The notes beneath the pieces are model-generated. The model made no database searches. It was not told where the DNA came from and saw only the letters and a list, made by a program, of their open reading frames with translations. 46,576 nt of DNA from the NCBI GenBank assembly GCA_958445895.1, contig CAUCTV010000009.1:1-46576 (forward strand). Reading direction: 5' to 3'. Positions 15,164 to 23,509 of the stretch are shown here, piece by piece (positions within the stretch are counted from its first letter, which is position 1; every line of letters begins with the position of its first letter). This DNA comes from an uncultured Collinsella sp. (lineage in GTDB: Bacteria; Actinomycetota; Coriobacteriia; Coriobacteriales; Coriobacteriaceae). A program made the translations under genes and the position numbers.

Positions 15164-16651
15164 ATGTCCACCACCGATGCTTCCCAGATCCACGACCTGC
15201 GCTCCGCGCTCGACTTTTTGCGCGAGATGCCGGGACAGCTGCTCGAGACCGACACCCAGGTCGACCCGGACGCCGAGGTCTCGGGCGTCTATCGCCACGT
15301 CGGTGCCGGCGGCACCGTTATGCGCCCGACCAAAGAGGGTCCGGCGATGGTCTTCAACAACGTCAAGGGCTTTGACGATGCCAAAGTCTGCATCGGCATG
15401 CTTGCCAGCCGCAAGCGCGTTGCCGCCCTGCTCGACCTGGACGAGGAGCACCTGGGCCTCGAGATCGGCAAGCGCTTCGAGAACCTGATCGCGCCCGAGC
15501 AGATCGCCGAGGGTGCGCACGTCGACTGTCAGGAGGTCGTGTACAAGGCGACCGACGAGGGCTTTGACCTGCGCAAGATCGTTCCCGCTCCTACCAACAC
15601 GCCCGTCGACGGCGGCCCCTACATCACCATGGGCCTCGCCTACGGCACGAGCCCCGACGGCTCCCAGTCCGACGTGACCATCCACCGCTTCTCCTGCGTC
15701 GACAAGGATAAGCTTGCCATGTGGATTACCCCCGGCAGCCGTCACCTGGGCGCGTTCTTTGACGAGTACTGCCAGCGCGGCGAAGACATGCCCATCTCCA
15801 TCTCCATCGGTTTGGACCCCGCCGTGTACATGTGCTGCGGTTTTGAGGCTCCCACCACACCGCTCGGCTTCAACGAGCTGCAAATTGCCGGCGCCCTGCG
15901 CGGCCACGCTGTCGAGCTTGCCGACTGCGTCACCGTTCCGCAGAAGTGCATCGCCAATGCCGAGTACGTGCTCGAGGGCTACCTCATGCACGACGAGACC
16001 ATCAACGAGGACGTCAACGGCCACGGCTACGCCATGCCCGAGTTCCCCGGCTACACCGGCGGCGCCAAGGTCTGCCCGGTGATCAAGATCACCGCCGTCA
16101 CCACGCGTGTCAACCCCATTATGGAGAGCTGCATCGGCCCTTCGCACGAGCACGTGTCCATGGCCGGTATCCCCACCGAGGCTTCCATCTACAAGATGGT
16201 CGAGACCGCTATCCCGGGCCGCCTGCTCAACGTCCACGCTGCACCCTGCGGCGGCGGCAAGTTCGTTGCCATCATGCAGTTTAAGAAGTCGAGCAAAAAT
16301 GACGAGGGCCGTCAGCGCAACGCCGCCATGCTCGCCTTCTCGGCATTCTCCGAGCTCAAGCATGTGATCTTGGTTGACGAGGATGTTGACATCTTTGATA
16401 TGAGCGACGTGATGTGGGCCATGACCACGCGCTTCCAGGCCGACGTCGACCTCATCACCATCCCCGGCTGCCACTGCCACGTGCTCGACCCGTCCAACGA
16501 CCCCGCGTTCGACCCCACGATTCGCGAGCACGGCATCGCCTGCAAGGCCATCTTCGACTGCACGGTCCCGTTCGACCTCAAGAAGAACTTCATTCGCTCG
16601 CAGTTCATGGAGATCGACACAGACAAGTGGGCCAAGGAGATTGCTTTCTAG
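15164..16651 (+). CDS. UbiD-family aryl-acid decarboxylase (LpdC-like)
   Basis: 495 residues from ATG 15164, with AAAGGAG 7 nt upstream. The N-terminal block TDTQVDPDAEVSGVYR (29-44), GAGGTVMRPTKEGPAMVFNN (47-66), and the segments SDVTIHR (169-175), EAPTTPLGFNEL (228-239), AEYVLEGY (266-273) and MPEFPGY (291-297) closely follow hydroxyarylic-acid decarboxylases such as LpdC and BsdC, from memory of those sequences. Arg175 and the glutamates of AEYVLEG fall where UbiD enzymes have the Arg-Glu-Glu catalytic set. It is expected to use prenylated FMN and metal to decarboxylate gallate, protocatechuate or a similar acid. UbiX follows after 33 bp. Substrate is not provable here. Confidence 0.9.
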   Translation: MSTTDASQIHDLRSALDFLREMPGQLLETDTQVDPDAEVSGVYRHVGAGGTVMRPTKEGPAMVFNNVKGFDDAKVCIGMLASRKRVAALLDLDEEHLGLEIGKRFENLIAPEQIAEGAHVDCQEVVYKATDEGFDLRKIVPAPTNTPVDGGPYITMGLAYGTSPDGSQSDVTIHRFSCVDKDKLAMWITPGSRHLGAFFDEYCQRGEDMPISISIGLDPAVYMCCGFEAPTTPLGFNELQIAGALRGHAVELADCVTVPQKCIANAEYVLEGYLMHDETINEDVNGHGYAMPEFPGYTGGAKVCPVIKITAVTTRVNPIMESCIGPSHEHVSMAGIPTEASIYKMVETAIPGRLLNVHAAPCGGGKFVAIMQFKKSSKNDEGRQRNAAMLAFSAFSELKHVILVDEDVDIFDMSDVMWAMTTRFQADVDLITIPGCHCHVLDPSNDPAFDPTIREHGIACKAIFDCTVPFDLKKNFIRSQFMEIDTDKWAKEIAF

Positions 16652-16684
16652 TAAGTAGCCCTACCAAGTAGTTAAGGAGCCGTC

Positions 16685-17263
16685 ATGCCTGAGTCTTCTG
16701 TCCGTCCCCGTCGCATCGTCGTTGGCGTTTCGGGCGCCAGCGGTGCCGCGCTGGGCCTTGAGTGCCTCAAATGCCTGCGCCAGGCCGGTGCCGAGTCGGC
16801 GCTTGTCGTCACGCGCGGGGGAGAGATTACCATCGAGCAGGAGCTCGGCATGACGCTCGACGAGTTTGCGTGCCATGCCGATGTGGTCTACGACAACAAG
16901 AACATCGGCGCCGCCATCGCAAGCGGCACCTATCCGGTCGACGGCATGATCGTGGCGCCCTGCTCCATGAAGACGCTCGCCGGCATCGCGAGCGGCTACA
17001 GCGAAAACCTGTTGCTGCGCGCGGCCGATGTTCAGATGAAAGAGCAGCGCCGCCTGGTGCTCATGGTGCGCGAGACGCCCTTCAGCGCCATTCACATCGA
17101 CAACATGGCGCGCCTGGCGCGCGTGCCGGGCGTCATGCTCATGCCGCCCATGCTTACGTTTTACAACGGCCCCGCCACGCTCGATGACGCGGTGCATCAC
17201 ATCGCCGCCAAGGCGCTCGAGGCCGTCGGCGTGTCATGTGCAAACTATAAGCGCTGGTCATAG
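16685..17263 (+). CDS. ubiX: UbiX-family flavin prenyltransferase
   Basis: 192 residues. The flavin-binding start GVSGASGA (14-21), the APCSMKTLAGIASGYSENLL segment (91-110), RETPFS (129-134) and MPPMLTFYNGP (153-163) are the standard UbiX marks. It joins dimethylallyl monophosphate to FMN to form the prenylated cofactor of UbiD. It sits directly behind ubiD with GGAGCC upstream, in one operon. In some species this subunit is named for its decarboxylase (LpdB, BsdB); the reaction is the same. No odd features. Confidence 0.93.
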   Translation: MPESSVRPRRIVVGVSGASGAALGLECLKCLRQAGAESALVVTRGGEITIEQELGMTLDEFACHADVVYDNKNIGAAIASGTYPVDGMIVAPCSMKTLAGIASGYSENLLLRAADVQMKEQRRLVLMVRETPFSAIHIDNMARLARVPGVMLMPPMLTFYNGPATLDDAVHHIAAKALEAVGVSCANYKRWS

Positions 17264-17295
17264 GCGTCTTTAGGGTAGGATACGAGTAGTGTTTG

Positions 17296-17326
17296 AGCCC
17301 GCTGCCCCTGTGGGCGGCGGGCTTTG
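17296..17326 (+). terminator. Terminator after ubiX
   Basis: The arms AGCCCGCTGCC (17296-17306) and GGCGGCGGGCT (17313-17323) pair with one mismatch around a 6-nt loop, followed by TTTGTG. It separates ubiX from the MerR gene, so the latter may have its own promoter or depend on readthrough. Confidence 0.65.
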
Positions 17327-17355
17327 TGCGCTAAAAGGATGTGTCGGGAGGACCT

Positions 17356-18219
17356 ATGCAGACGGGTATGTATGCGATTAGCGAGATGGCGAGCTTGTTT
17401 AACGTTTCGCGTCAAACGCTCATCTACTACGACAAGATCGGCCTGTTTAAGCCCGCCGTGGTTAACGAAAAAGGCTACCGTTTCTATTCGCCCACGCAGA
17501 TTCCGCTCATGCGTCTGATCTGCATGTTGCGCGACCTGGGGCTCGAACTCGACGAGATTGACCGCCTGACCTCGACGTTCGACATCGGCGAGATGACCGA
17601 TCACCTGCGCTCGCGGGTGCAGGCACTCGATGATCAGATTGTCGGGCTCAAAGCCGAGCGCGCGAGCGTGCGGGAGCGTCTGAGCTTTTATGACGAGGCG
17701 GTTTACTGGCGCGAGCGCGAGGGCAAGCCGGAGCTCAAACAGTTTGAGCGCCGCTACGTGGTCTTTGAGGAGTTCCCGGCCGATATCGAGCGCGGCCGCT
17801 CGATGCTGCACCCCACGCTCATGCGGGCAATCCTGCGCATGCGTACGTTGACGGGCACGCGCCCCATGCGCGGCTGGGGCGCCATGCTGCGTCGCGAGGC
17901 GCTGCATTCCGACGACCCTATCGCCGGTGCCGGCTCCTTTGCCGTGCTGCCGCGCGGTGCCGAGGAAATGCTGCCGAGCGATGCTGCCGAGCTGGCAGAG
18001 ATCGGCATCGAAGTGCTGCCCGAGGGCACATACCTGTGCATGAGCCGCTGGGGCATGCCGTACGAGCCCGAGGGCATCCGCGCCGTCGTGGCCTGCATGG
18101 ACAAGCACGCGCTCCAGCCCATCGGCAACGCTTTCGACTTTTGCTACCTCGATACCACGAGCTACGACGAGTCCCACCAAGAGGACTTCTGCTGCATCCA
18201 AATCCCCGTCGCCCTCTAG
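17356..18219 (+). CDS. MerR-family regulator with GyrI-like effector domain
   Basis: 287 residues from ATG 17356, with GGGAGG 4 nt upstream; a GTG at 17341 is also in frame. The winged HTH covers residues 5-70 (YAISEMASLFNVSRQTLIYYDKIGL, then GYRFYS). A dimer helix follows (about 75-110, SRVQALDDQIVGLKAERASV). The C-terminal half (about 130-285) resembles the GyrI/AraC-type effector domain that binds small molecules. It is the only regulator of the decarboxylase island and two promoters there have the dyad-in-19-bp-spacer form its family uses, so it likely activates them on sensing the substrate acid. Confidence 0.88.
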   Translation: MQTGMYAISEMASLFNVSRQTLIYYDKIGLFKPAVVNEKGYRFYSPTQIPLMRLICMLRDLGLELDEIDRLTSTFDIGEMTDHLRSRVQALDDQIVGLKAERASVRERLSFYDEAVYWREREGKPELKQFERRYVVFEEFPADIERGRSMLHPTLMRAILRMRTLTGTRPMRGWGAMLRREALHSDDPIAGAGSFAVLPRGAEEMLPSDAAELAEIGIEVLPEGTYLCMSRWGMPYEPEGIRAVVACMDKHALQPIGNAFDFCYLDTTSYDESHQEDFCCIQIPVAL

Positions 18220-18331
18220 ATGTGACAAGGGGACTGCTCCTTCGTCACATTCGTGGTGTGGCTGCTGCCCAAACCGTCACAACATTCGATGAAAATCTCG
18301 AAAACGAGGAAAAGCGTCGAATGTTGTGACG
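18220..18331 (+). repeat. Bipartite gene-end hairpin element, copy 2
   Basis: It begins on the base after the TAG of the MerR gene. Stem 1 is ATGTGACAAGG (18220-18230) / CCTTCGTCACAT (18239-18250). After 24 nt, stem 2 pairs 15 bp perfectly (18275-18289 with 18317-18331, core CGTCACAACATTCGA). The inner loop sequence, including CTCG-AAAA-CGAG, is the same as in copy 1 at 13316-13410. TTTTCC follows the stem, so it may end the transcript. Confidence 0.8.
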
Positions 18332-18420
18332 CTTTTCCTGTCTGTGCCGGCGAGCTCCCGTGCCATCTGGGGGTATAAGGCTGGCAAGTGTTTATTTGCG
18401 AGGCTTAAGGGGCGCCCCGT

Positions 18421-19290
18421 ATGGATATCGATAACTTTGAATGGTGGTATAGCGAGGGCGAGGCTCCGGACGAGGAGTGGGACGAGCCCGCGCCGCGTGA
18501 CGTGTCGAGCGACGAGGACGAGGCCGGCAACGATGCTGCTGTCGAGCCTGACGCCGCCTCCGATGCCGCCGAGCCTCTGACCTTTGAGCAGGCTTGGGCC
18601 CAGGCTGAGGCCGACGAGGCAAAGGCCGATGCCACGGCCACACTCGGTGAGCCGGCGGACATGTCCATCTCGCCGGCCAAGATCCCGCAGCCGCGCCATA
18701 ACATCGACCCCGGCAGTACGGCATCCTTCAGCATTCTCGACGTGCCCTCGCAGGGTGCCCAAGCACCCGCGCCCACACGTCGCCCCGACCTGGCTCGCGA
18801 GGAGGACGCGGGCCGTCGCTCTCCGCTCGGCCCCATCCTCATCGCCTTCATGGCCGGCGTTATCGCATGCTCGGTAATTGGAAACGTCTGGAGCCATGTT
18901 GAACAACAACGAAAAGACGCCGCCAAGGTCGAGATGTCCGTCGAACAATCGCTCGGCCGCACGCGCTCGGTGCATGTATCGGTCGAGGTCAAGGACGGCG
19001 CGACGTGGGACACCGCGCGCGGCGACAGCCAGATGCTCGTCCATATCGTGGGTCGCACGCTCAAGGGGCAAGCGATCGACGAGTACCAATACGTCAATTC
19101 CGAAGGTGACGGCATCGAGCTCAAGCCCGGCGACTACGAGCTCACGGTCGATGAGCCGCCCGTCGCCACCGACGGCACGCGTTACCGTGCCTCAAAGCGC
19201 ATGGTTCCGGTGAGTTTTAATTCACAGGCGCCCGATACGGTCGATAGCACGCCGCAGGGCGGGTTTGACCTTTACGCTATTGCTCAATAA
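18421..19290 (+). CDS. Acidic single-span membrane protein of unknown function
   Basis: 289 residues. Residues 1-80 are very acidic and Ala-rich (EGEAPDEEWDEP, SSDEDEAGNDAA), a likely disordered cytoplasmic arm. One hydrophobic span lies at about 136-157 (PILIAFMAGVIACSVIGNVW). The remainder, about 130 residues, is predicted outside the cell and contains beta-rich segments such as VHVSVEVKDGATWD and LKPGDYELTVDEPP, similar in style to Ig-like or carbohydrate-adhesin folds. No catalytic motif is visible. AAGGGG precedes ATG 18421. I do not recognise a family; a surface or envelope-sensing role is possible but unproven. Confidence 0.75.
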   Translation: MDIDNFEWWYSEGEAPDEEWDEPAPRDVSSDEDEAGNDAAVEPDAASDAAEPLTFEQAWAQAEADEAKADATATLGEPADMSISPAKIPQPRHNIDPGSTASFSILDVPSQGAQAPAPTRRPDLAREEDAGRRSPLGPILIAFMAGVIACSVIGNVWSHVEQQRKDAAKVEMSVEQSLGRTRSVHVSVEVKDGATWDTARGDSQMLVHIVGRTLKGQAIDEYQYVNSEGDGIELKPGDYELTVDEPPVATDGTRYRASKRMVPVSFNSQAPDTVDSTPQGGFDLYAIAQ

Positions 19291-19369
19291 CTGCACCTGT
19301 CGCTCAACCCCGCCGCCAAGAGTGGGACAATAGCCCTCGACACCGTTGTTTACTATTGGAGGAAGTAGC

Positions 19370-20263
19370 ATGTCCACCGTCACTACCATCAAGCGCGGCG
19401 GCCTCACCGCGGCCATCGATTCCATGGGCGCCCAGCTCACGAGCCTTGCCCTCAACGGCAACGAGTATCTGTGGCAGGGCGACCCGGCCTTTTGGGGCAA
19501 GCATGCGCCTATCCTGTTCCCCATCGTGGGATCGCTGCGCAACAACATGGCGACATCTGCGGCCGGCACCTGCGAGATGCCGCGCCATGGACTCGCTCGC
19601 ATCGTCGAGCACAAGTTGGTCGAGGTTTCGGAGGACGGCTCCTCGGTAACGTACGAGATCACTGACACGCCCGAGTCGCTCAAGGCGTTCCCGTTCCACT
19701 TTAAGCTCAACATGACCTATGCCCTGACCGGCGACGCCACGCTCACGCAGACCTTTGCCGTCACCAACACCGGCGACGTGGCCCTGCCGTTCTCGGTGGG
19801 CGGTCATCCTGCATTCAACGTGCCCGCCCCCGGTGCCGAAGACGAGGCGTTCGAGGATTACGAGCTGGCGTTTACCGAGGCTTGGACTAACGAGGCCCCC
19901 ATCATCACGCCCGACGGTCTTATGACGTTCGAGGGTAGCTACAAGGCCCCCGATAACTCGGACGTGCTGCCCATCACGCACCGCAGCTTCGATAACGATG
20001 CCATCATGTTCACCGATACTCCGGGCTCCACGCTCACACTGCGCGGCCGCAAGTCGGGCCACGGCGTCAAGATCGACTTTGAGGGCTTTAAGTACATCGG
20101 CGTGTGGTCTGCCGCCAACGATGCTCCGTTTGTGGCGCTCGAGCCCTGGACCGGTCATACCACCATGGACACCGAGGACGATGTCTTTGAGCACAAGGTC
20201 AACACCATCACGCTGGCGCCGGGCGAGACGGACGTCCGCAGCTTTAGCGTCACCTTGCTCTAG
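19370..20263 (+). CDS. Aldose 1-epimerase family protein
   Basis: 297 residues from ATG 19370, with TTGGAGGA upstream. The order of motifs fits the YeaD/LacX-type group of mutarotase-like proteins: GAQLTSLALNGNEYLWQGD (25-43), HAPILFPIVGSLRNN (49-63), PRHGLAR (76-82, putative catalytic His), GGHPAFN (144-150, second His) and LEPWTGHT (near 262). The family interconverts sugar anomers, in some cases phosphorylated hexoses. Gene stands alone between repeat-bearing gaps; no operon partner gives the substrate. Confidence 0.85.
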   Translation: MSTVTTIKRGGLTAAIDSMGAQLTSLALNGNEYLWQGDPAFWGKHAPILFPIVGSLRNNMATSAAGTCEMPRHGLARIVEHKLVEVSEDGSSVTYEITDTPESLKAFPFHFKLNMTYALTGDATLTQTFAVTNTGDVALPFSVGGHPAFNVPAPGAEDEAFEDYELAFTEAWTNEAPIITPDGLMTFEGSYKAPDNSDVLPITHRSFDNDAIMFTDTPGSTLTLRGRKSGHGVKIDFEGFKYIGVWSAANDAPFVALEPWTGHTTMDTEDDVFEHKVNTITLAPGETDVRSFSVTLL

Positions 20264-20267
20264 AGGT

Positions 20268-20405
20268 TCCGCCGTTCTAACGAACGACGGACCGGTCGAC
20301 GCTGCGCGCCACCCAGAGCGACAATTTGTCATTCAAAAGGCAAGGCATGACCAGAAGGTCTATGCCTTGCCTTTTTCATGCTAACTTGTTCGCTCTGGGT
20401 GGCGC
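20268..20405 (+). repeat. Nested composite hairpin element, copy 1 (with terminator core)
   Basis: Hairpin a (20268-20291, TCCGCCGTTC/GAACGACGGA) is followed by GTCGACGCTGC and then a long stem with arms 20306-20324 and 20386-20405 (GCGCCACCCAGAGCGACAA and its near-complement). The long stem encloses an inner stem AAAGGCAAGGCAT (20336-20348) / ATGCCTTGCCTTT (20362-20374) ending in a five-T run. It starts 5 nt after the stop of the epimerase gene. Copies at 26297 and 41889 share the plan; the inner core matches the 41889 copy. Confidence 0.82.
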
Positions 20406-20543
20406 CCGCTGGCATTGCCAAAACATCGACGCTCCCAATGACTACCGTGTGTCTATTAATTTTTCGAGCTTGTGCTGCGCTGCTGGTCGCTGGCGTATAT
20501 CCTGTTAAGTCGTCAGCATACGATTCAACAGGGAAGGCAGATT

Positions 20544-21470
20544 ATGCATTCTCCCCATCAACGCGACGCGCATCCACAGCCGGTATGCAGCCGTCGCATC
20601 TTTTTGGGTAGCGCTCTCGCTGCGAGCGCTACCGTTGTCGCCGGCGCACTTGCCGGCTGCCAGCGTCCCTCCACGCTGGAAGTAGTTCAGCCCACGACGG
20701 GCGGCGGTCGCGATGACCTGTCCGATTCCGTGATTGGCAAGGATAAGATTCGCATCGGCATGGAGGCGGCCTACGCCCCGTACAACTGGCAGGTTTCCGA
20801 GGCCAGCGAGTTCACGATCCCCATCGACAACGTGCAGGGCGCCTATGCCGATGGCTACGACGTGCAGATCGCCAAGATCGTCTGCAAGGCTCTCGGCGGC
20901 GAGCCCGTTGCCGTCAAGCAGAGCTTCTCGGGCCTTATCGACTCGCTCAACAACGGCCAGATTGACCTCATCATCGCCGGCATGAGCGCCACGCCCGAGC
21001 GCGAGGAGTCCGTCGGCTTTTCCGACCCGTACTTCATTGGCTACTTTGGCCTGTTCGTAAAAGAGGGCTCGCCCTACCAAAACGCCACCAAGCTCAGCGA
21101 CTTCAGCGGTGCCACGGTGCTCGGCCAAAAGGACACCATGCTCGATACCGTCATCGACGAGATTCCGGGCGTTGTGCACAAGAACCCGGTCGATTCGGTC
21201 CCCACGGTGTTCTCGAATCTGCTGCAGGGCACGTGCGACGCCGTGACCTACAACACGGAGAACGAAAAGGGCTATATGGCCCAAAATCCCGGTATCGTCC
21301 CCATCCACTTTGCCGAGGGCGAGGGCTTTAAGCAGGAGGTCACGGCAAATGTCGGTTGCCGCAAGGGCTCGGACAAACTGCTTAAGCTCATCGACAAGAC
21401 ACTCAAGGGCATTAGCCAAGAGGAGCGCGACCAAATGTGGGACGCGTGCCTCGACCGTCAGCCGGCATAG
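20544..21470 (+). CDS. ABC transporter substrate-binding lipoprotein, polar amino acids
   Basis: 308 residues from ATG 20544, with GGGAAGG upstream. The N-terminus has twin arginines (SRRIFLG, about 14-20), a hydrophobic stretch, and a lipobox LAGC near residue 38. It is thus a lipoprotein, possibly exported by the Tat route. The mature part is a family 3 solute-binding protein: IRIGMEAAYAPYNW, GYDVQIAKIVCKALGGE, IIAGMSATPEREESVGFSDPY are signature segments for amino-acid binders. It forms an operon with permease and ATPase genes (9-bp then 22-bp gaps). Ligand is not readable; glutamine, glutamate or cystine class are typical. Confidence 0.9.
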   Translation: MHSPHQRDAHPQPVCSRRIFLGSALAASATVVAGALAGCQRPSTLEVVQPTTGGGRDDLSDSVIGKDKIRIGMEAAYAPYNWQVSEASEFTIPIDNVQGAYADGYDVQIAKIVCKALGGEPVAVKQSFSGLIDSLNNGQIDLIIAGMSATPEREESVGFSDPYFIGYFGLFVKEGSPYQNATKLSDFSGATVLGQKDTMLDTVIDEIPGVVHKNPVDSVPTVFSNLLQGTCDAVTYNTENEKGYMAQNPGIVPIHFAEGEGFKQEVTANVGCRKGSDKLLKLIDKTLKGISQEERDQMWDACLDRQPA

Positions 21471-21479
21471 GGAGGCAGC

Positions 21480-22628
21480 ATGAAAGGCATCAATCGTCTG
21501 GCCTCCTTTATCAAGGCCGACCACCGTTATGTGTACCTGGGCACGAGCGTTATCGCGGCGCTCGGCTTGGCATTTAGCCAGCGCAACCCCACGCCGCTGA
21601 GCTTTTTGGCGCCCACCGGCATCTTCCAGGATTGCCTTTGGGCGATTCTTTGGGCCTGGATCGTCGTGTCGGCGGCAGCGCTCGTCACCAAGGTTATGCA
21701 CTGGAGCGACTATCGCGAAAAGTCACCGTTTGCATCCGAGCGTTTCCGTCGCGGCGCGCGCCTGGGCAGCTATGTCGTGGTCGTCATCGCGGCGATCTTC
21801 TTTGTCGACCGCTGCGTCATGTCGTTTATCGATCTGGTGCAGGTGAGCATTGTCTCGGATTCCAACCCCAGCGACTTTTTGTCGAGCTTGGTCTACATGA
21901 CCTACAAGAGCGGCGACTTCTTCATCCGTGGCATCGAGATCACCATCGCGCTTGCCACCTTCGGCACCGTCATCGCATTCTTCCTGGCGCTGCTCTTTGT
22001 GTTCCTGCGTATTCAGACCTTCGACCGCGTAGACAACGACCTGGTGCGCTTCTTTAAGAGCATCGGCCGCGGCTTTGCGACCGTCTACTCCACCATCGTG
22101 CGCGGCACTCCCATGATGGTCCAGGGCCTGCTCATCTATTACGCGGGCTTCACCGTTTTGCGCGGCATGGGCTTCGAGACTGCCCAGGCCAACCAGATTT
22201 GGAGTACCTTCACCGCCGGCCTCGTCACCATCTCGCTCAACTCCACCGCCTACATGATGGAGGTCCTGCGCGGCGGCATCGAGTCCATCGATCCCGGCCA
22301 GGCCGAGGCAGCGCGCTCGCTGGGGCTTTCGCAGTGGCAGGCTATGCGCAAGGTCGTGTTCCCCCAGGGCATTAAAAACGCGATTCCGGCGCTCACCAAC
22401 GAGCTCATCATTAACATCAAGGATTCGTCGGTGCTCTCGGTCATCGGCGTGTTCGACCTTATGTACGCTACTACCACGGTCGCCGGCGTGTACTACCGCC
22501 AGATGGAGGTCTACTGCGTGGCGCTCGTGGTCTACCTGATCCTGACGCTCGTGGCGAGCCGCCTGCTCGAAGCCTTTGGCAAAAAGCTCGGCGCCGAGGC
22601 TCCTGCCACGCTGCCCAGCTCTAACTAG
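21480..22628 (+). CDS. ABC transporter permease, polar amino acids
   Basis: 382 residues, longer than the usual 220-280 because of an N-terminal extension of about 130 residues with three hydrophobic segments (around 20-40, 48-68, 95-112). The HisM/GlnP-type core follows: a span at about 143-170, then RGTPMMVQGLLIYY (205-218) and the EAA loop EVLRGGIESIDPGQAEAARSLGL, which contacts the ATPase. It starts 9 bp after the binding protein. The core is certain; the role of the extension is unknown. Confidence 0.9.
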   Translation: MKGINRLASFIKADHRYVYLGTSVIAALGLAFSQRNPTPLSFLAPTGIFQDCLWAILWAWIVVSAAALVTKVMHWSDYREKSPFASERFRRGARLGSYVVVVIAAIFFVDRCVMSFIDLVQVSIVSDSNPSDFLSSLVYMTYKSGDFFIRGIEITIALATFGTVIAFFLALLFVFLRIQTFDRVDNDLVRFFKSIGRGFATVYSTIVRGTPMMVQGLLIYYAGFTVLRGMGFETAQANQIWSTFTAGLVTISLNSTAYMMEVLRGGIESIDPGQAEAARSLGLSQWQAMRKVVFPQGIKNAIPALTNELIINIKDSSVLSVIGVFDLMYATTTVAGVYYRQMEVYCVALVVYLILTLVASRLLEAFGKKLGAEAPATLPSSN

Positions 22629-22650
22629 GCTTAAGACGAGGAGAATCATC

Positions 22651-23436
22651 ATGGCAGATACCGCCATTACCGGCGTTGCGGCCGCCGCACAGACCAATGA
22701 GCCGCTCATCCGCGTCGAGGGCCTGCGCAAGAGCTTTGGTTCGCTCGAGGTGCTCAAGGGCATCGACCTGTCCGTCAATCCCGGTGAGGTTGTCACCATC
22801 ATCGGCGCCTCGGGCTCGGGCAAATCGACCTTCCTGCGCTGCCTCAACCTGCTCGAGACTCCGGACGCGGGCCACATCTGGTTCCACGGCCAGGATCTTA
22901 CGGCCGAGCGCTGCAACATTAACAAACTGCGTGAGGACATCGGCATGGTGTTCCAGGGCTTCAACCTATTCAACAACATGGATGTGCTCGACAACTGCAC
23001 GCTTGCGCCCGTCACGCTCAAAAAGATGAGCAAGGCCGAGGCCGAGAAGGTCGCGATGGAGCATCTGACCAGCGTGGGACTCGAAAAGTTCGCGCACGCC
23101 GCCGTGGGCAGGCTTTCGGGCGGCCAAAAGCAGCGCGTCGCCATCGCCCGCGCCCTGTGCATGAATCCGCAGATCATGCTGTTTGACGAGCCGACCTCCG
23201 CACTCGACCCCGAGATCGTGGGAGAGGTGCTCGAGGTCATGCACAACCTCGCTGCCGACGGCATGACCATGGTCGTCGTCACGCACGAGATGGCCTTTGC
23301 CCGCACGGTGTCCGACCGCGTGGTCTTTATGGACAAGGGCGTGGTGCTCGAGGATGCGGCTCCGGCCGAGCTCTTCGGCAACCCCAAACACCAGCGCACT
23401 CGTGAGTTCCTCTCTCGCTATCTCGAGGACAAATAA
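22651..23436 (+). CDS. ABC transporter ATPase, polar amino acids (GlnQ-like)
   Basis: 261 residues from ATG 22651 (GAGGAG 8 nt upstream). Walker A is GASGSGKST, the signature motif LSGGQKQRVAIARAL and Walker B IMLFDEPTSALDPE, with the switch His in VVVTHEM. The first 20 residues (Ala-rich) are an extension. It energises uptake with the preceding permease and lipoprotein. The gene ends the three-gene operon; a terminator follows 25 bp later. Confidence 0.93.
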   Translation: MADTAITGVAAAAQTNEPLIRVEGLRKSFGSLEVLKGIDLSVNPGEVVTIIGASGSGKSTFLRCLNLLETPDAGHIWFHGQDLTAERCNINKLREDIGMVFQGFNLFNNMDVLDNCTLAPVTLKKMSKAEAEKVAMEHLTSVGLEKFAHAAVGRLSGGQKQRVAIARALCMNPQIMLFDEPTSALDPEIVGEVLEVMHNLAADGMTMVVVTHEMAFARTVSDRVVFMDKGVVLEDAAPAELFGNPKHQRTREFLSRYLEDK

Positions 23437-23461
23437 CCGACCGCAAACGCTTACGTTGCAG

Positions 23462-23486
23462 GGCCGCTCCCGTGGGGGCGGCCTTT
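23462..23486 (+). terminator. Terminator after the ABC operon
   Basis: GGCCGCTCCC (23462-23471) pairs with GGGGGCGGCC (23474-23483), with one mismatch and a tight loop, followed by TTTG. It lies in the 73-bp gap before the M20 peptidase gene. Confidence 0.65.
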
Positions 23487-23509
23487 GTCATCACAATCGA
23501 AAGGATGTC

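Noticed and set aside
23297..23509. N-terminal extension of the M20 peptidase overlapping the ABC ATPase gene
   Set aside because: It lies in a different frame of the ATPase gene and crosses a terminator; ATG 23510 has its own ribosome site and begins the family similarity.
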